64,000 bases of DNA from RGIG1828 sp045654685 (GTDB lineage: Bacteria; Bacillota; Clostridia; UMGS1810), in the NCBI GenBank assembly GCA_045654685.1, contig JAZONV010000023.1:39283-103282 (forward strand), written 5' to 3'. The notes under the pieces are model-generated. The model was not told the origin of the DNA. It saw nothing but the letters and a program-made list of their open reading frames with translations, and did not search any database. The translations under genes were made by a program, and so were the position numbers. Below, piece by piece: positions 34,104-40,197 of this stretch (its first letter is position 1; the number at the start of each line of letters is the position of its first letter).

Positions 34104-34712
34104 TTAGAATTCCTCATAAGCATCTTGCAATTGCTGGATTTCGCCTTTGAGCAAAGCATTTATAGTTTCTACGTCAAATCTTCTATAATCCCATTCTACC
34201 TCGCAAAGTGACATATAATGATGTTCGAATTTTGGTAAAACTTCTGTTTCGTCAATCTGTTTAATATAATCTAATAGCTCACTTGAGCACGTATCTTCAA
34301 TAATGCCCCATCCTGCTCCGTCTGTGATGTACGGATAATGTGTTCCTGTCCCCTTTACCATAGGTGATATTGATATGAGTTCAATATCAAATGTCCAGCC
34401 TGCTCCATAGTCGTACTCCATTTCCATCTTATCTCCAACTTTTAACTTTAAGGAAGATAATTTAGCGATATTGGGTGGAATTACATCTTCGATATCGTCA
34501 TCCAAGCTATCAAACACATTTCCGTCATAGTCAAATTCATATCTCAAACACTCACAAGTGATACCAAATAAATGGCTACCCTGTGCCTGAAAAGCGGCAA
34601 GAATAGCATATCCTAACTTTGCCATAGTAGATAACGATGAAACTTCAATATCTCGCCATAAATATTTTTCTAATTCTTGCAATTTTACTCTGAATTTATA
34701 AACATCTGCCAT
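34104..34712 (-). CDS. Plasmid pRiA4b ORF-3-family protein
   Basis: 202 aa, with AGGAGA before the ATG. It follows the family pattern: YKFRVKLQELEKYLWRDIEV near the start, MAKLGYAILAAFQAQGSHLFGI, VGDKMEMEYDYGAGWTFDIEL in the middle and an acidic tail. The family is widespread in mobile elements and plasmids; its function is not established. It ends a three-gene run with the HTH and DUF3990 genes (28 bp from the HTH gene). Confidence 0.88.
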   Translation of the reverse strand: MADVYKFRVKLQELEKYLWRDIEVSSLSTMAKLGYAILAAFQAQGSHLFGITCECLRYEFDYDGNVFDSLDDDIEDVIPPNIAKLSSLKLKVGDKMEMEYDYGAGWTFDIELISISPMVKGTGTHYPYITDGAGWGIIEDTCSSELLDYIKQIDETEVLPKFEHHYMSLCEVEWDYRRFDVETINALLKGEIQQLQDAYEEF

Positions 34713-34740
34713 AGTAATTTCTCCTGTTGTTTATTTTAAA

Positions 34741-35382
34741 TCACACATATTCCAGCAAATCTTCAACTTTACAAGCCAATGCCTTTGATAGCATCACAAG
34801 ATATTCAGTTTGTGCTTTATTGATATTCTTTTGTCTTTGTTCGTATTGCTGAATTGTACGAACAGGCACACCTGAAATATCTGAAAGTTCTTTTTGTGTA
34901 AGATTTAATTTTGTTCTTATCAATTTTAAATTTGTATCAGGTTTTGCGGACTTATAGAGTTCTGTCATCTTATCTGCGAACTGTCTTATATCCATTTCGT
35001 GATATGGGTTATAAAGAGACATAACAGTTTTTATTGGAATAAATTTAACTATTTCAGCAAAAGAAAGACCTGTTTTCCATTGAAAGTATGCAAGTGCCCA
35101 TCCTGTCCAGTATTCTTCACTTCTGTTTACTGTATACTGTGGTTTTATATCTCTTTTATCTTCATCTGAAATCTCTGCAACATCATAAGCAAGTTCAACG
35201 CCTGATTTACCCGCAATAATCTGAAAGTCTCCTTTTTCAAATCTTGCAGCAATACCTGAGGTTATAAACATCTTGAAAAAATCTTCTATATCATACTTCA
35301 AATCATAAACTGCAAAATCAAGCATACGGGCAAGTGTCACCCTTGCTTTTTCAAGATAAACTTTATCGTAAGCGTGAATCAT
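34741..35382 (-). CDS. XRE-family HTH protein, probable antitoxin of the DUF3990 protein
   Basis: 213 aa. The N-terminal 140 residues include a DUF3791-like helical start (VYLEKARVTLARMLDFAVYD) and a middle helical part. The C-terminal HTH (about 145-205) reads TNLKLIRTKLNLTQKELSDISGVPVRTIQQYEQRQ, then a conserved tail. It overlaps the DUF3990 gene by 20 bp, strong translational coupling. DUF3791/HTH and DUF3990 proteins are commonly paired in gut bacteria, so this is probably a toxin-antitoxin-like unit. Confidence 0.82.
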   Translation of the reverse strand: MIHAYDKVYLEKARVTLARMLDFAVYDLKYDIEDFFKMFITSGIAARFEKGDFQIIAGKSGVELAYDVAEISDEDKRDIKPQYTVNRSEEYWTGWALAYFQWKTGLSFAEIVKFIPIKTVMSLYNPYHEMDIRQFADKMTELYKSAKPDTNLKLIRTKLNLTQKELSDISGVPVRTIQQYEQRQKNINKAQTEYLVMLSKALACKVEDLLEYV

Positions 35383-36040
35383 CCGCTTTCATCTCCTCAT
35401 CAATTATTTGAGCAATATAAATATCTCCACGCTGTCTTTTATTTCTTTCAACATTGAAATATTCTCTGCGTGCGGTTTTGTCTCTCAAATCTTTTTTATC
35501 AAACCACTCTTTACTTTCTGCAACTTCATAACCTATAAATTTAATACTGTCAAATGCCTTTTTACTTATTAACACAAATTGCTGCCCGAGTTTGCCAAGT
35601 CTCAAAGCGTTACCAAGTTGACGATATGAAATTGCACCATTAATAAAATCCTGTGCGAAGGAAAAATAACTGTCATCAGCACGATAGCCTATAATGGCAT
35701 CATATTTTTTATAATCTACCATAAAATTTTTGAGTATATATTCTTTTGCTTCGGCTGCCAATCCTGACGGAGCATCAAATTCTCTGTTTTCTAAAAGAAT
35801 TGCCAACCAATTGAGTATTATATATTTATCATCATTTAAATCTAAAATATTAAGAGAATCTGTTTCTATTTCATAGATGTTGGCATAACCATCTCTGTCA
35901 TGATTTACACCCCACTCTTTCGCCATATCTATTTCCTCGGTACAATAAAAACCAAGACCGTAATCGTTATATGGTTTGCCAAAACCAAAGAGAGGCTCTT
36001 CAATTATATCTTTACTGCCGTGATATATTTTCTTAATCAT
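35363..36040 (-). CDS. DUF3990 protein, ADP-ribosyltransferase-like
   Basis: 225 aa. The N-terminus has YHGSKDIIEEPLFGFGKPYNDYGLGFYCTEE, the H-x-(T/S)-x and DYGLGFY pattern of DUF3990, related to ADP-ribosyltransferase/RES folds. It continues with AKEWG, DYDAIIGYRADDSYFSFA-like motifs and LGQQFVLISKKAF near 165. Candidate activity is NAD-dependent ADP-ribosylation or NAD cleavage, inferred from fold. It is the only candidate ADP-ribose writer in the window, while two erasers sit in the main body (12583-15213). Confidence 0.82.
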   Translation of the reverse strand: MIKKIYHGSKDIIEEPLFGFGKPYNDYGLGFYCTEEIDMAKEWGVNHDRDGYANIYEIETDSLNILDLNDDKYIILNWLAILLENREFDAPSGLAAEAKEYILKNFMVDYKKYDAIIGYRADDSYFSFAQDFINGAISYRQLGNALRLGKLGQQFVLISKKAFDSIKFIGYEVAESKEWFDKKDLRDKTARREYFNVERNKRQRGDIYIAQIIDEEMKADDSRLR

Positions 36041-36127
36041 GTTAACATCATCTCCATTTCTATTTATATTATACTCCTAAAGGAGTAGTTTGTCAATAGA
36101 TTTGTGATAAACTGTTGAGAACATAAA

Positions 36128-36270
36128 AAAACACTCGACAAACTGCAAAAACCGCGCTATAATACACATCATAAAATGAAAAATAATTAAAAGCTTGGGT
36201 TTGCTACTTATCATACATTCGACTGATGTCGACATCAAGACGGAAGTTTCGACAGATATTAGCATCTAAA
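36128..36270 (+). repeat. Cassette junction D
   Basis: Promoter TCGACA (36135-36140) / 17 bp / TATAAT (36158-36163). Att arm AAAAGCTTGGGTTTGCTAC at 36189-36207. CA core at 36216-36217. X reads HSTDVDIKTEVSTDISI and stops. Confidence 0.85.
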
Positions 36271-36280
36271 ACACCTATAT

Positions 36281-36327
36281 GAAGTATAGAGTACAATTGT
36301 TATCACATTCTCTATACTTCTTTTTAT
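36281..36327. terminator. Terminator at the left edge of cassette 4
   Basis: GAAGTATAGAG (36281-36291) / CTCTATACTTC (36310-36320), then TTTTTAT. It would stop RNA from junction D's promoter before the ATPase gene's own promoter. Confidence 0.8.
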
Positions 36328-36380
36328 CGAAAATTTCACAAAACTCAATTGTAATAATGCGAATATTTACTTATTCTCCA

Positions 36381-36409
36381 TTGACTTTTTGTAATTAGTG
36401 TGCTATAAT
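36381..36409 (+). promoter_or_regulatory. Promoter of the cassette 4 ATPase gene
   Basis: TTGACT (36381-36386), 17-bp spacer, TATAAT (36404-36409), 20 bp before the ATG at 36429. Confidence 0.75.
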
Positions 36410-36428
36410 CTTATTGAGGTGTTTAAAA

Positions 36429-37757
36429 ATGAAAAGATTTGCGCTTGAAAAATTAAAAAAATGGAAAGCAAATAAGAATAAAAAGCCGCTTATCATAAGA
36501 GGGGCTCGTCAGGTTGGAAAAACTTGGTTGATGAAAGAATTCGGTAAAATTTATTACGAAAATACTGTTTACATTAATTTTGACAAAAATGAGACCATGA
36601 AAGAACTTTTCGGAAGAGACCTTGATGTTTTGCGAATAATCAAAGGTCTTGAACTTGTATATAGTACAAAAATCAATCCGGAAAATACCTTGTTGATTTT
36701 TGATGAAGTTCAGGAAGTACCCGAAGCGCTTTCGAGTCTTAAATATTTTTATGAAAATGCACCGCAATACCAAATAGTTGCAGCAGGCTCTCTTCTTGGA
36801 GTTGCATTACATCATGGCACATCTTTTCCCGTGGGAAAAGTAGATTTTATGGATTTGTATCCGTTATCGTTTAAAGAATTCTTATGTGCAGTTGGGAAAG
36901 AAAATCTTGCAACATTACTTTCAGAGAAAGATTTTGAAATGGTGAGCGTTTTAAAAAATCAGTACATTGATTTGCTTAAAGAGTATTACTATATCGGGGG
37001 AATGCCCGAAGCAGTTAATGATTATGTTCAAAACGGAGATTTTACAAGAGTTCGCGAAATTCAGAAACAGATACTATCCGCATATGAACTTGATTTCTCA
37101 AAACACGCACCTGCAAACGAAGTACCGAGGATTAGAATGCTTTGGAATTGCATTCCTTCTCAACTTGCAAAAGACAACAAAAAATTTATTTACGGTTTAA
37201 TTCGTGAAGGTGCAAGAGCAAAAGAATACGAAACTGCACTTCTCTGGTTAACAGATTGTGGACTTGTTCATCAGCTCCGACGCGTATCAAAACCAAGTTT
37301 ACCACTAAAGGCATACGAAGATATGAAAGCCTTTAAGCTGTTTGTATCAGATATAGGGCTTCTTTCTTGTCTGACAGATCTTGATACTAAAACGATAGTA
37401 AAAGGAAATGATATATTTACAGAATTCAAAGGATCTCTTACAGAACAATTTGTTTTGCAACAGCTTAAAACACTTGAAAATATACCCACATACTACTGGA
37501 CGAATAGTAACGGAAATGCTGAAATTGATTTTGTAGTGCAATTAAAAGGTGATGTTGTGCCAATAGAGGCAAAAGCGTCCGTAAACTTAAATGCAAAAAG
37601 TTTAAAGGTTTACCGTGAACTATTCTCACCGGATTGCTCTGTCCGTACTTCTATGGCAGATTATAAGGTGCAGGACGGTTTAATTAATTTACCTCTTTAT
37701 GCAATTGAAGAAGTTGCCGATTGTGTAATTAATTTGTTATATAAACCCAATATATAA
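36429..37757 (+). CDS. AAA ATPase with DUF4143 domain (cassette 4)
   Basis: 442 aa from ATG 36429, with GAGGTG upstream; an in-frame TTG 15 nt earlier is less likely. Walker A is IIRGARQVGKTWLM (about 22-35), Walker B is LLIFDEVQEVPEAL, sensor AAGSLLGVAL, and C-terminal YYWTNSNGNAEIDFVVQLKGDVVPIEAK, the E-x-D-F-V...EAK restriction-like motif of DUF4143. It is of a different subtype from the cassette 1 and 2 ATPases (GARQVGKT against GIRRCGKS). Confidence 0.92.
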   Translation: MKRFALEKLKKWKANKNKKPLIIRGARQVGKTWLMKEFGKIYYENTVYINFDKNETMKELFGRDLDVLRIIKGLELVYSTKINPENTLLIFDEVQEVPEALSSLKYFYENAPQYQIVAAGSLLGVALHHGTSFPVGKVDFMDLYPLSFKEFLCAVGKENLATLLSEKDFEMVSVLKNQYIDLLKEYYYIGGMPEAVNDYVQNGDFTRVREIQKQILSAYELDFSKHAPANEVPRIRMLWNCIPSQLAKDNKKFIYGLIREGARAKEYETALLWLTDCGLVHQLRRVSKPSLPLKAYEDMKAFKLFVSDIGLLSCLTDLDTKTIVKGNDIFTEFKGSLTEQFVLQQLKTLENIPTYYWTNSNGNAEIDFVVQLKGDVVPIEAKASVNLNAKSLKVYRELFSPDCSVRTSMADYKVQDGLINLPLYAIEEVADCVINLLYKPNI

Positions 37758-37772
37758 TAATCGGAGGATCTT

Positions 37773-38087
37773 ATGGAGATTTCAAAACAAGACTGGAAAT
37801 TGTTTCGTGAAAAGATACCCAGTTGGCAAGAATCATATATGGAAAAACTTAATAGTGAATATATAAAGCTTCTTGAAGGTGATGGCAACCCATCGGAGAA
37901 ATTTTGGACATTGGAAAAACGCATAAATAACGATAAAAGACATAAAGGCGTGTTAATTGAAATGCGAAAACAAAATATGCTATTTGATTTGGTAGACTTA
38001 ATCAGAGATGGAGCAATTACCCTTAAAGATATTGAAGGTTTTAGTAGTGAGTTACAGGAAACTATAAAGTTCTTATTAGAAAGATAA
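37773..38087 (+). CDS. Small helical protein of unknown function
   Basis: 104 aa, with GGAGGATCTT before the ATG, 15 bp after the ATPase gene. It is mostly helical and charged (SKQDWKLFREKIPSWQESYM, then FDLVDLIRDGAITLKDIEGF). I recall similar small proteins in clostridial islands, without a known role. It is probably co-transcribed with the ATPase. Confidence 0.65.
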   Translation: MEISKQDWKLFREKIPSWQESYMEKLNSEYIKLLEGDGNPSEKFWTLEKRINNDKRHKGVLIEMRKQNMLFDLVDLIRDGAITLKDIEGFSSELQETIKFLLER

Positions 38088-38097
38088 ATATTTTAAA

Positions 38098-38160
38098 ACC
38101 CACTCGACAAACCTTCAAATATCCGCTATAATACACATCATAAAATAAAAAAATAATTAA
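38098..38160 (+). repeat. Promoter half of a cassette junction without its att arm
   Basis: TCGACA (38104-38109) / 17 bp / TATAAT (38127-38132) and the following ACACATCATAAAATAAAA match junctions A, C and D. After ATTAAA (38156-38161) the att arm is replaced by the RNA-ligase leader. The matching att arm reappears after the ligase (38786), again preceded by GATTAAA, as if the ligase gene sits between the two halves of one junction. Confidence 0.75.
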
Positions 38161-38203
38161 ACACCTCCGTTTAATCAAGTATAACAAACATAGGAGATCA
38201 ACG

Positions 38204-38776
38204 ATAACGAAAAAGATACCCACATTATTTGAAAGAATATTTGAAAATCATGAAAAGGTTGGTATTTTGCCTAACGTAACAGAGGGTATGGAGTGGGTAT
38301 TGGAAGGCAAAGGAATAGCAACCGTCAAATACGATGGCAGTTGTTGTGCAATTATGGATGGTAAGTTTTATAAACGATATGATGCCAAGCACGGAAAAAA
38401 GCACCTGATGGTGCAATTCCCTGCTGTGAACCGGATTCCATAACCGGACATCATCCGCATTGGGTTGAAATTAATAGGGATAATCCTGCTGATATATGGT
38501 TTTTTTGCAGCATACGATGTAACTGATAAAATGTGTATTAGTGAAGGAAGTTATGAAGCAATCGGAAAGCATTTTAACAGCAATAAATATAATCTTGATA
38601 AAGATATTCTTATCAAACATGGTGAGGATGTTATTGAGGTAGAACGTACATTTGAAGGAATTAAAAAATATTTAGAAGAACACGATATAGAAGGAATTGT
38701 GTTCTGGCAAGACGGAGAACCGAAATGTAAAATCAAACGCTCCGACTTTGGTTTTTGTTGGCCGGTTATAAACTGA
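38204..38776 (+). pseudogene. RNA ligase (DUF5565-like), frameshifted
   Basis: Frame 1 runs from ATA at 38204, where an ATG would be expected behind AGGAG at 38192-38196. It contains IPTLFERIFENHE and VKYDGSCCAIMDGKFYKRYD, with KxDG as the nucleotidyltransferase lysine motif (Lys about 42). At the A6 run 38395-38400 one base is missing relative to the continuing frame. Frame 1 stops at 38443, while the other frame continues APDGAIPCCEPDSITGHHPHWVEI to the conserved end IVFWQDGEPKCKIKRSDFGF (stop 38776). These ligases join RNA ends in repair. The absent start and frameshift suggest inactivation; slippage on the A run could rescue the frame but not the start. It is read from the junction-type promoter at 38104. 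Confidence 0.8.
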
Positions 38777-38779
38777 AAA

Positions 38780-38865
38780 TTGATTAAAGACCCCAGTTTG
38801 CTGCTTATCATACATTCGACAGATGGCGACATCAAGACAGAAGTTTTGACAAAAGTTATCATCTT
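38780..38865 (+). repeat. Cassette junction E
   Basis: Att arm AAAGACCCCAGTTTGCTGC (38786-38804), diverged in the middle. CA core at 38813-38814. X reads HSTDGDIKTEVLTKVI. The matching promoter lies 650 bp upstream, beyond the RNA ligase gene. Confidence 0.82.
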
Positions 38866-38881
38866 AAATAATCCAATAGCA

Positions 38882-38922
38882 AAAAATCTCTCCGCCGTGA
38901 AAAAGGCAGAGAGATTTTTGTT
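38882..38922. terminator. Terminator at the left edge of cassette 5
   Basis: AAAAATCTCTC (38882-38892) / GAGAGATTTTT (38909-38919), with T or A tracts on both sides. Confidence 0.8.
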
Positions 38923-39229
38923 AAATCAATTTAGTATAATCTCTTCTTCCGTATATGACACGCATAATATAAACAATATCATGCTCGACATCTTGCTTGT
39001 AGAAAATAATATAATTCTTTACAGGAATCTTTCTGTATCCATTCTGCTTTAATCTTATATCATTGCAAAACGGATACATTTTAGGATTATAGGCAATATC
39101 TTTAAAGCTGTTTTCAAATTCAGTTAAAAGATTATCTGCGGCAATCGGATTTTTAAGAACATTAGTAATATATGCAATTATTTTATCTATGTCTTCGTTT
39201 GCTTCTTTTGTGATTTTTAAATTATACAT
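38921..39229 (-). CDS. ParE/RelE-superfamily toxin
   Basis: 102 aa. It has the family pattern YNLKITKEANEDIDKIIAYI, AADNLLTEFENSFKDIAYNP, YRKIPVKNYIIFYKQD and IVYIMRVIYGRRDYTKLI. The ending RVIYGRRD is typical of ParE-like toxins. It overlaps the antitoxin by 8 nt. Confidence 0.92.
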   Translation of the reverse strand: MYNLKITKEANEDIDKIIAYITNVLKNPIAADNLLTEFENSFKDIAYNPKMYPFCNDIRLKQNGYRKIPVKNYIIFYKQDVEHDIVYIMRVIYGRRDYTKLI

Positions 39230-39482
39230 TGTACTTTTCCCTGATTGATTTCAAAGATTCCAAAGCATCCTGCACATCGCCACTTGCAACAGATTTTTCA
39301 GCATCTTCAAGTTTTTTATAAACATCGTTCATGAACATTGTTTTCTCGTATGTTTCCATACTCATTATTACCATATCGCCATATCCGTTTTTTGTGATAA
39401 AAACCGGTTCTTCATTACTATGGCAAAGGTCAGATATTTCGCTTGTGTTTTTTAAATCACGAATGGGAATAATCTGTGGCAT
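39222..39482 (-). CDS. Phd/YefM-family antitoxin
   Basis: 86 aa. The N-terminal Phd fold reads IIPIRDLKNTSEISDLCHSNEEPVFITKNGYGDMVIMSMETYEK (in pieces). The helical tail would bind the toxin. The start is preceded by GAGGAG. Promoter at 39512-39540. Confidence 0.92.
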   Translation of the reverse strand: MPQIIPIRDLKNTSEISDLCHSNEEPVFITKNGYGDMVIMSMETYEKTMFMNDVYKKLEDAEKSVASGDVQDALESLKSIREKYNV

Positions 39483-39511
39483 AAAATCAACTCCTCATAT
39501 ATTGTGGTTTT

Positions 39512-39540
39512 ATTATACCATAATTATACCACGAAGTCAA
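39512..39540 (-). promoter_or_regulatory. Promoter of the ParE/Phd operon
   Basis: The minus-strand TTGACT (39535-39540), 17-bp spacer and TATAAT (39512-39517). GTGGTATAATTATGGTATAA repeats the GGTATAAT unit twice, a possible operator. Confidence 0.7.
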
Positions 39541-39588
39541 TATGTTATGAATAATTTATTATATTTTCAAATAATATTACTTTTGTTA

Positions 39589-39617
39589 TTGACAACCACC
39601 CAAACAGACGATAAAAT
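39589..39617 (+). promoter_or_regulatory. Outward promoter at the right end of the element
   Basis: TTGACA (39589-39594), 17-bp spacer and TAAAAT (39612-39617) sit at the same distance from the att arm as the promoters of junctions A-D, but the sequence differs. In the chromosome it reads into the 3' half of spoIVA. In an excised circle it would read across attP. Confidence 0.65.
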
Positions 39618-39640
39618 ATGAAAAAAATAGAAAATCGATT

Positions 39641-39672
39641 AAAGACTTGGGTTTGCTACTTATCATACATAT
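39641..39672 (+). other. attR: right junction of the spoIVA element
   Basis: Element arm AAAGACTTGGGTTTGCTAC (39641-39659), then TTATC and the shared ATACATAT (39665-39672), with the CA at 39668-39669. The host spoIVA sequence resumes from there. Confidence 0.88.
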
Positions 39673-39946
39673 GATAAGAGCAGATATTGAAACAGAGGTG
39701 TCCCCTATTGTCGGCACAGAAAAGCAATCTGAGGAACTTGTTCATTTTCTTCTTAATGAATTTGACGAAAATCCAAAATCCATTTGGGAAACTAACATTT
39801 TCGGAAAATCACTTCACTCTCTTGTGAATGAAGGTCTCCACAACAAACTGACAAAAATGCCTGATGATGCGAGATTTAAGCTTCGTGAAACTCTTCAAAA
39901 AATTATTAATGAGGGTTCAGGGGGACTAATCTGTATAATATTGTAA
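39668..39946 (+). CDS. spoIVA: SpoIVA C-terminal 92 residues (3' half of the split gene)
   Basis: From CAT 39668 (His399) the frame reads HMIRADIETEVSPIVGTEKQ, then SEELVHFLLNEF, WETNIFGKSLHSLVNEG and the conserved end IINEGSGGLICI. This is the complete SpoIVA C-terminal domain. It has no start codon with a ribosome binding site; an upstream in-frame TTG at 39647 is unlikely to be used. It can only be translated as part of SpoIVA after the element leaves. A strong terminator follows at 39978. No mutations are visible, so the half has been kept under selection. Confidence 0.96.
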   Translation, partial: HMIRADIETEVSPIVGTEKQSEELVHFLLNEFDENPKSIWETNIFGKSLHSLVNEGLHNKLTKMPDDARFKLRETLQKIINEGSGGLICIIL

Positions 39947-39977
39947 TACTCTGCAAAAAGAAACTTTTTCTATCCCC

Positions 39978-40033
39978 AATGGGGTGGTTCAATAATTCGT
40001 CGGGATTATTGAACCACCCCATTTTAATTTTTT
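39978..40033 (+). terminator. spoIVA terminator
   Basis: A perfect 19-bp stem (AATGGGGTGGTTCAATAAT, 39978-39996, with 40005-40023), an 8-nt loop, then TTAATTTTTT. Confidence 0.92.
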
Positions 40034-40071
40034 ATCAAATATACCGATTAAATACCGATTAAATCCAAAGA

Positions 40072-40106
40072 AAGCACTCGACAAAGCGCGAAATATGTGA
40101 TATAAT
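40072..40106 (+). promoter_or_regulatory. Promoter of the exopolysaccharide operon, nearly identical to the cassette promoters
   Basis: TCGACA (40078-40083), 17-bp spacer and TATAAT (40101-40106). The 32 bases from CACTCGACAAA to TATAAT match junction C's promoter at 27 positions, including most of the spacer. It is preceded by the direct repeat ATACCGATTAA x2 (40041-40062). Confidence 0.8.
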
Positions 40107-40197
40107 GACTTTGTATAAACAAAATTAGATAATATAGGTTTTTTGTGCCTTAAATTACAACATAACTTGCTAAATATGCAAAAAAGGAGATGGTCTT

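Larger units (their letters stand above)
33965..36216. mobile_element. Cassette 3: pRiA4b-ORF3 protein, HTH protein and DUF3990 protein (2.3 kb)
   Basis: Between the CA cores of junctions C and D. It contains three minus-strand genes with short spacing or overlap. Confidence 0.75.
36216..38813. mobile_element. Cassette 4: AAA/DUF4143 ATPase, small protein, broken RNA ligase (2.6 kb)
   Basis: Between the CA cores of junctions D and E. All genes are on the plus strand, unlike the other cassettes. It holds an extra promoter copy at 38104 and may be two cassettes merged. Confidence 0.7.
7364..39668. mobile_element. 32.3-kb skin-like serine-recombinase element interrupting spoIVA, with a cassette array at its right end
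   Basis: The boundaries are the CA dinucleotides in the two spoIVA halves. Removing 7364-39667 restores a 490-aa SpoIVA frame. The element encodes a large serine recombinase (24963-26678) and many defence or toxin-antitoxin genes. It has one complete pair of att arms: the left arm at 7374-7392 and the right arm at 39641-39659. Five further copies of the right-end site, each with a different right half, divide the last 12 kb into segments. By analogy with skin elements in sigK of Bacillus and Clostridioides, excision in the mother cell would rebuild the gene while the spore keeps the element. That timing is inference; the split and the att geometry are seen directly. Confidence 0.92.
38813..39668. 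mobile_element. Cassette 5: ParE/Phd toxin-antitoxin pair (0.86 kb)
   Basis: The last cassette, between junction E and attR. It is the smallest unit: terminator, two minus-strand genes, their promoter, then the right-end promoter and att arm. Confidence 0.75.

Noticed and set aside
27590..38865. Repeats considered as CRISPR, insertion sequences or integron attC sites
   Set aside because: Spacing is kilobases with genes between, no transposase lies within the units, and they lack the folded single-strand structure and GTTRRRY core of attC. They match the right att arm of the element.
7364..39668. Element as a tailed prophage or conjugative element
   Set aside because: No capsid, portal, terminase, tail, relaxase or type IV secretion genes are visible.
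39647..39946. The SpoIVA C-terminal part as an independent 99-aa gene
   Set aside because: It has no ribosome binding site before any possible start, and its first residues come from the att arm.
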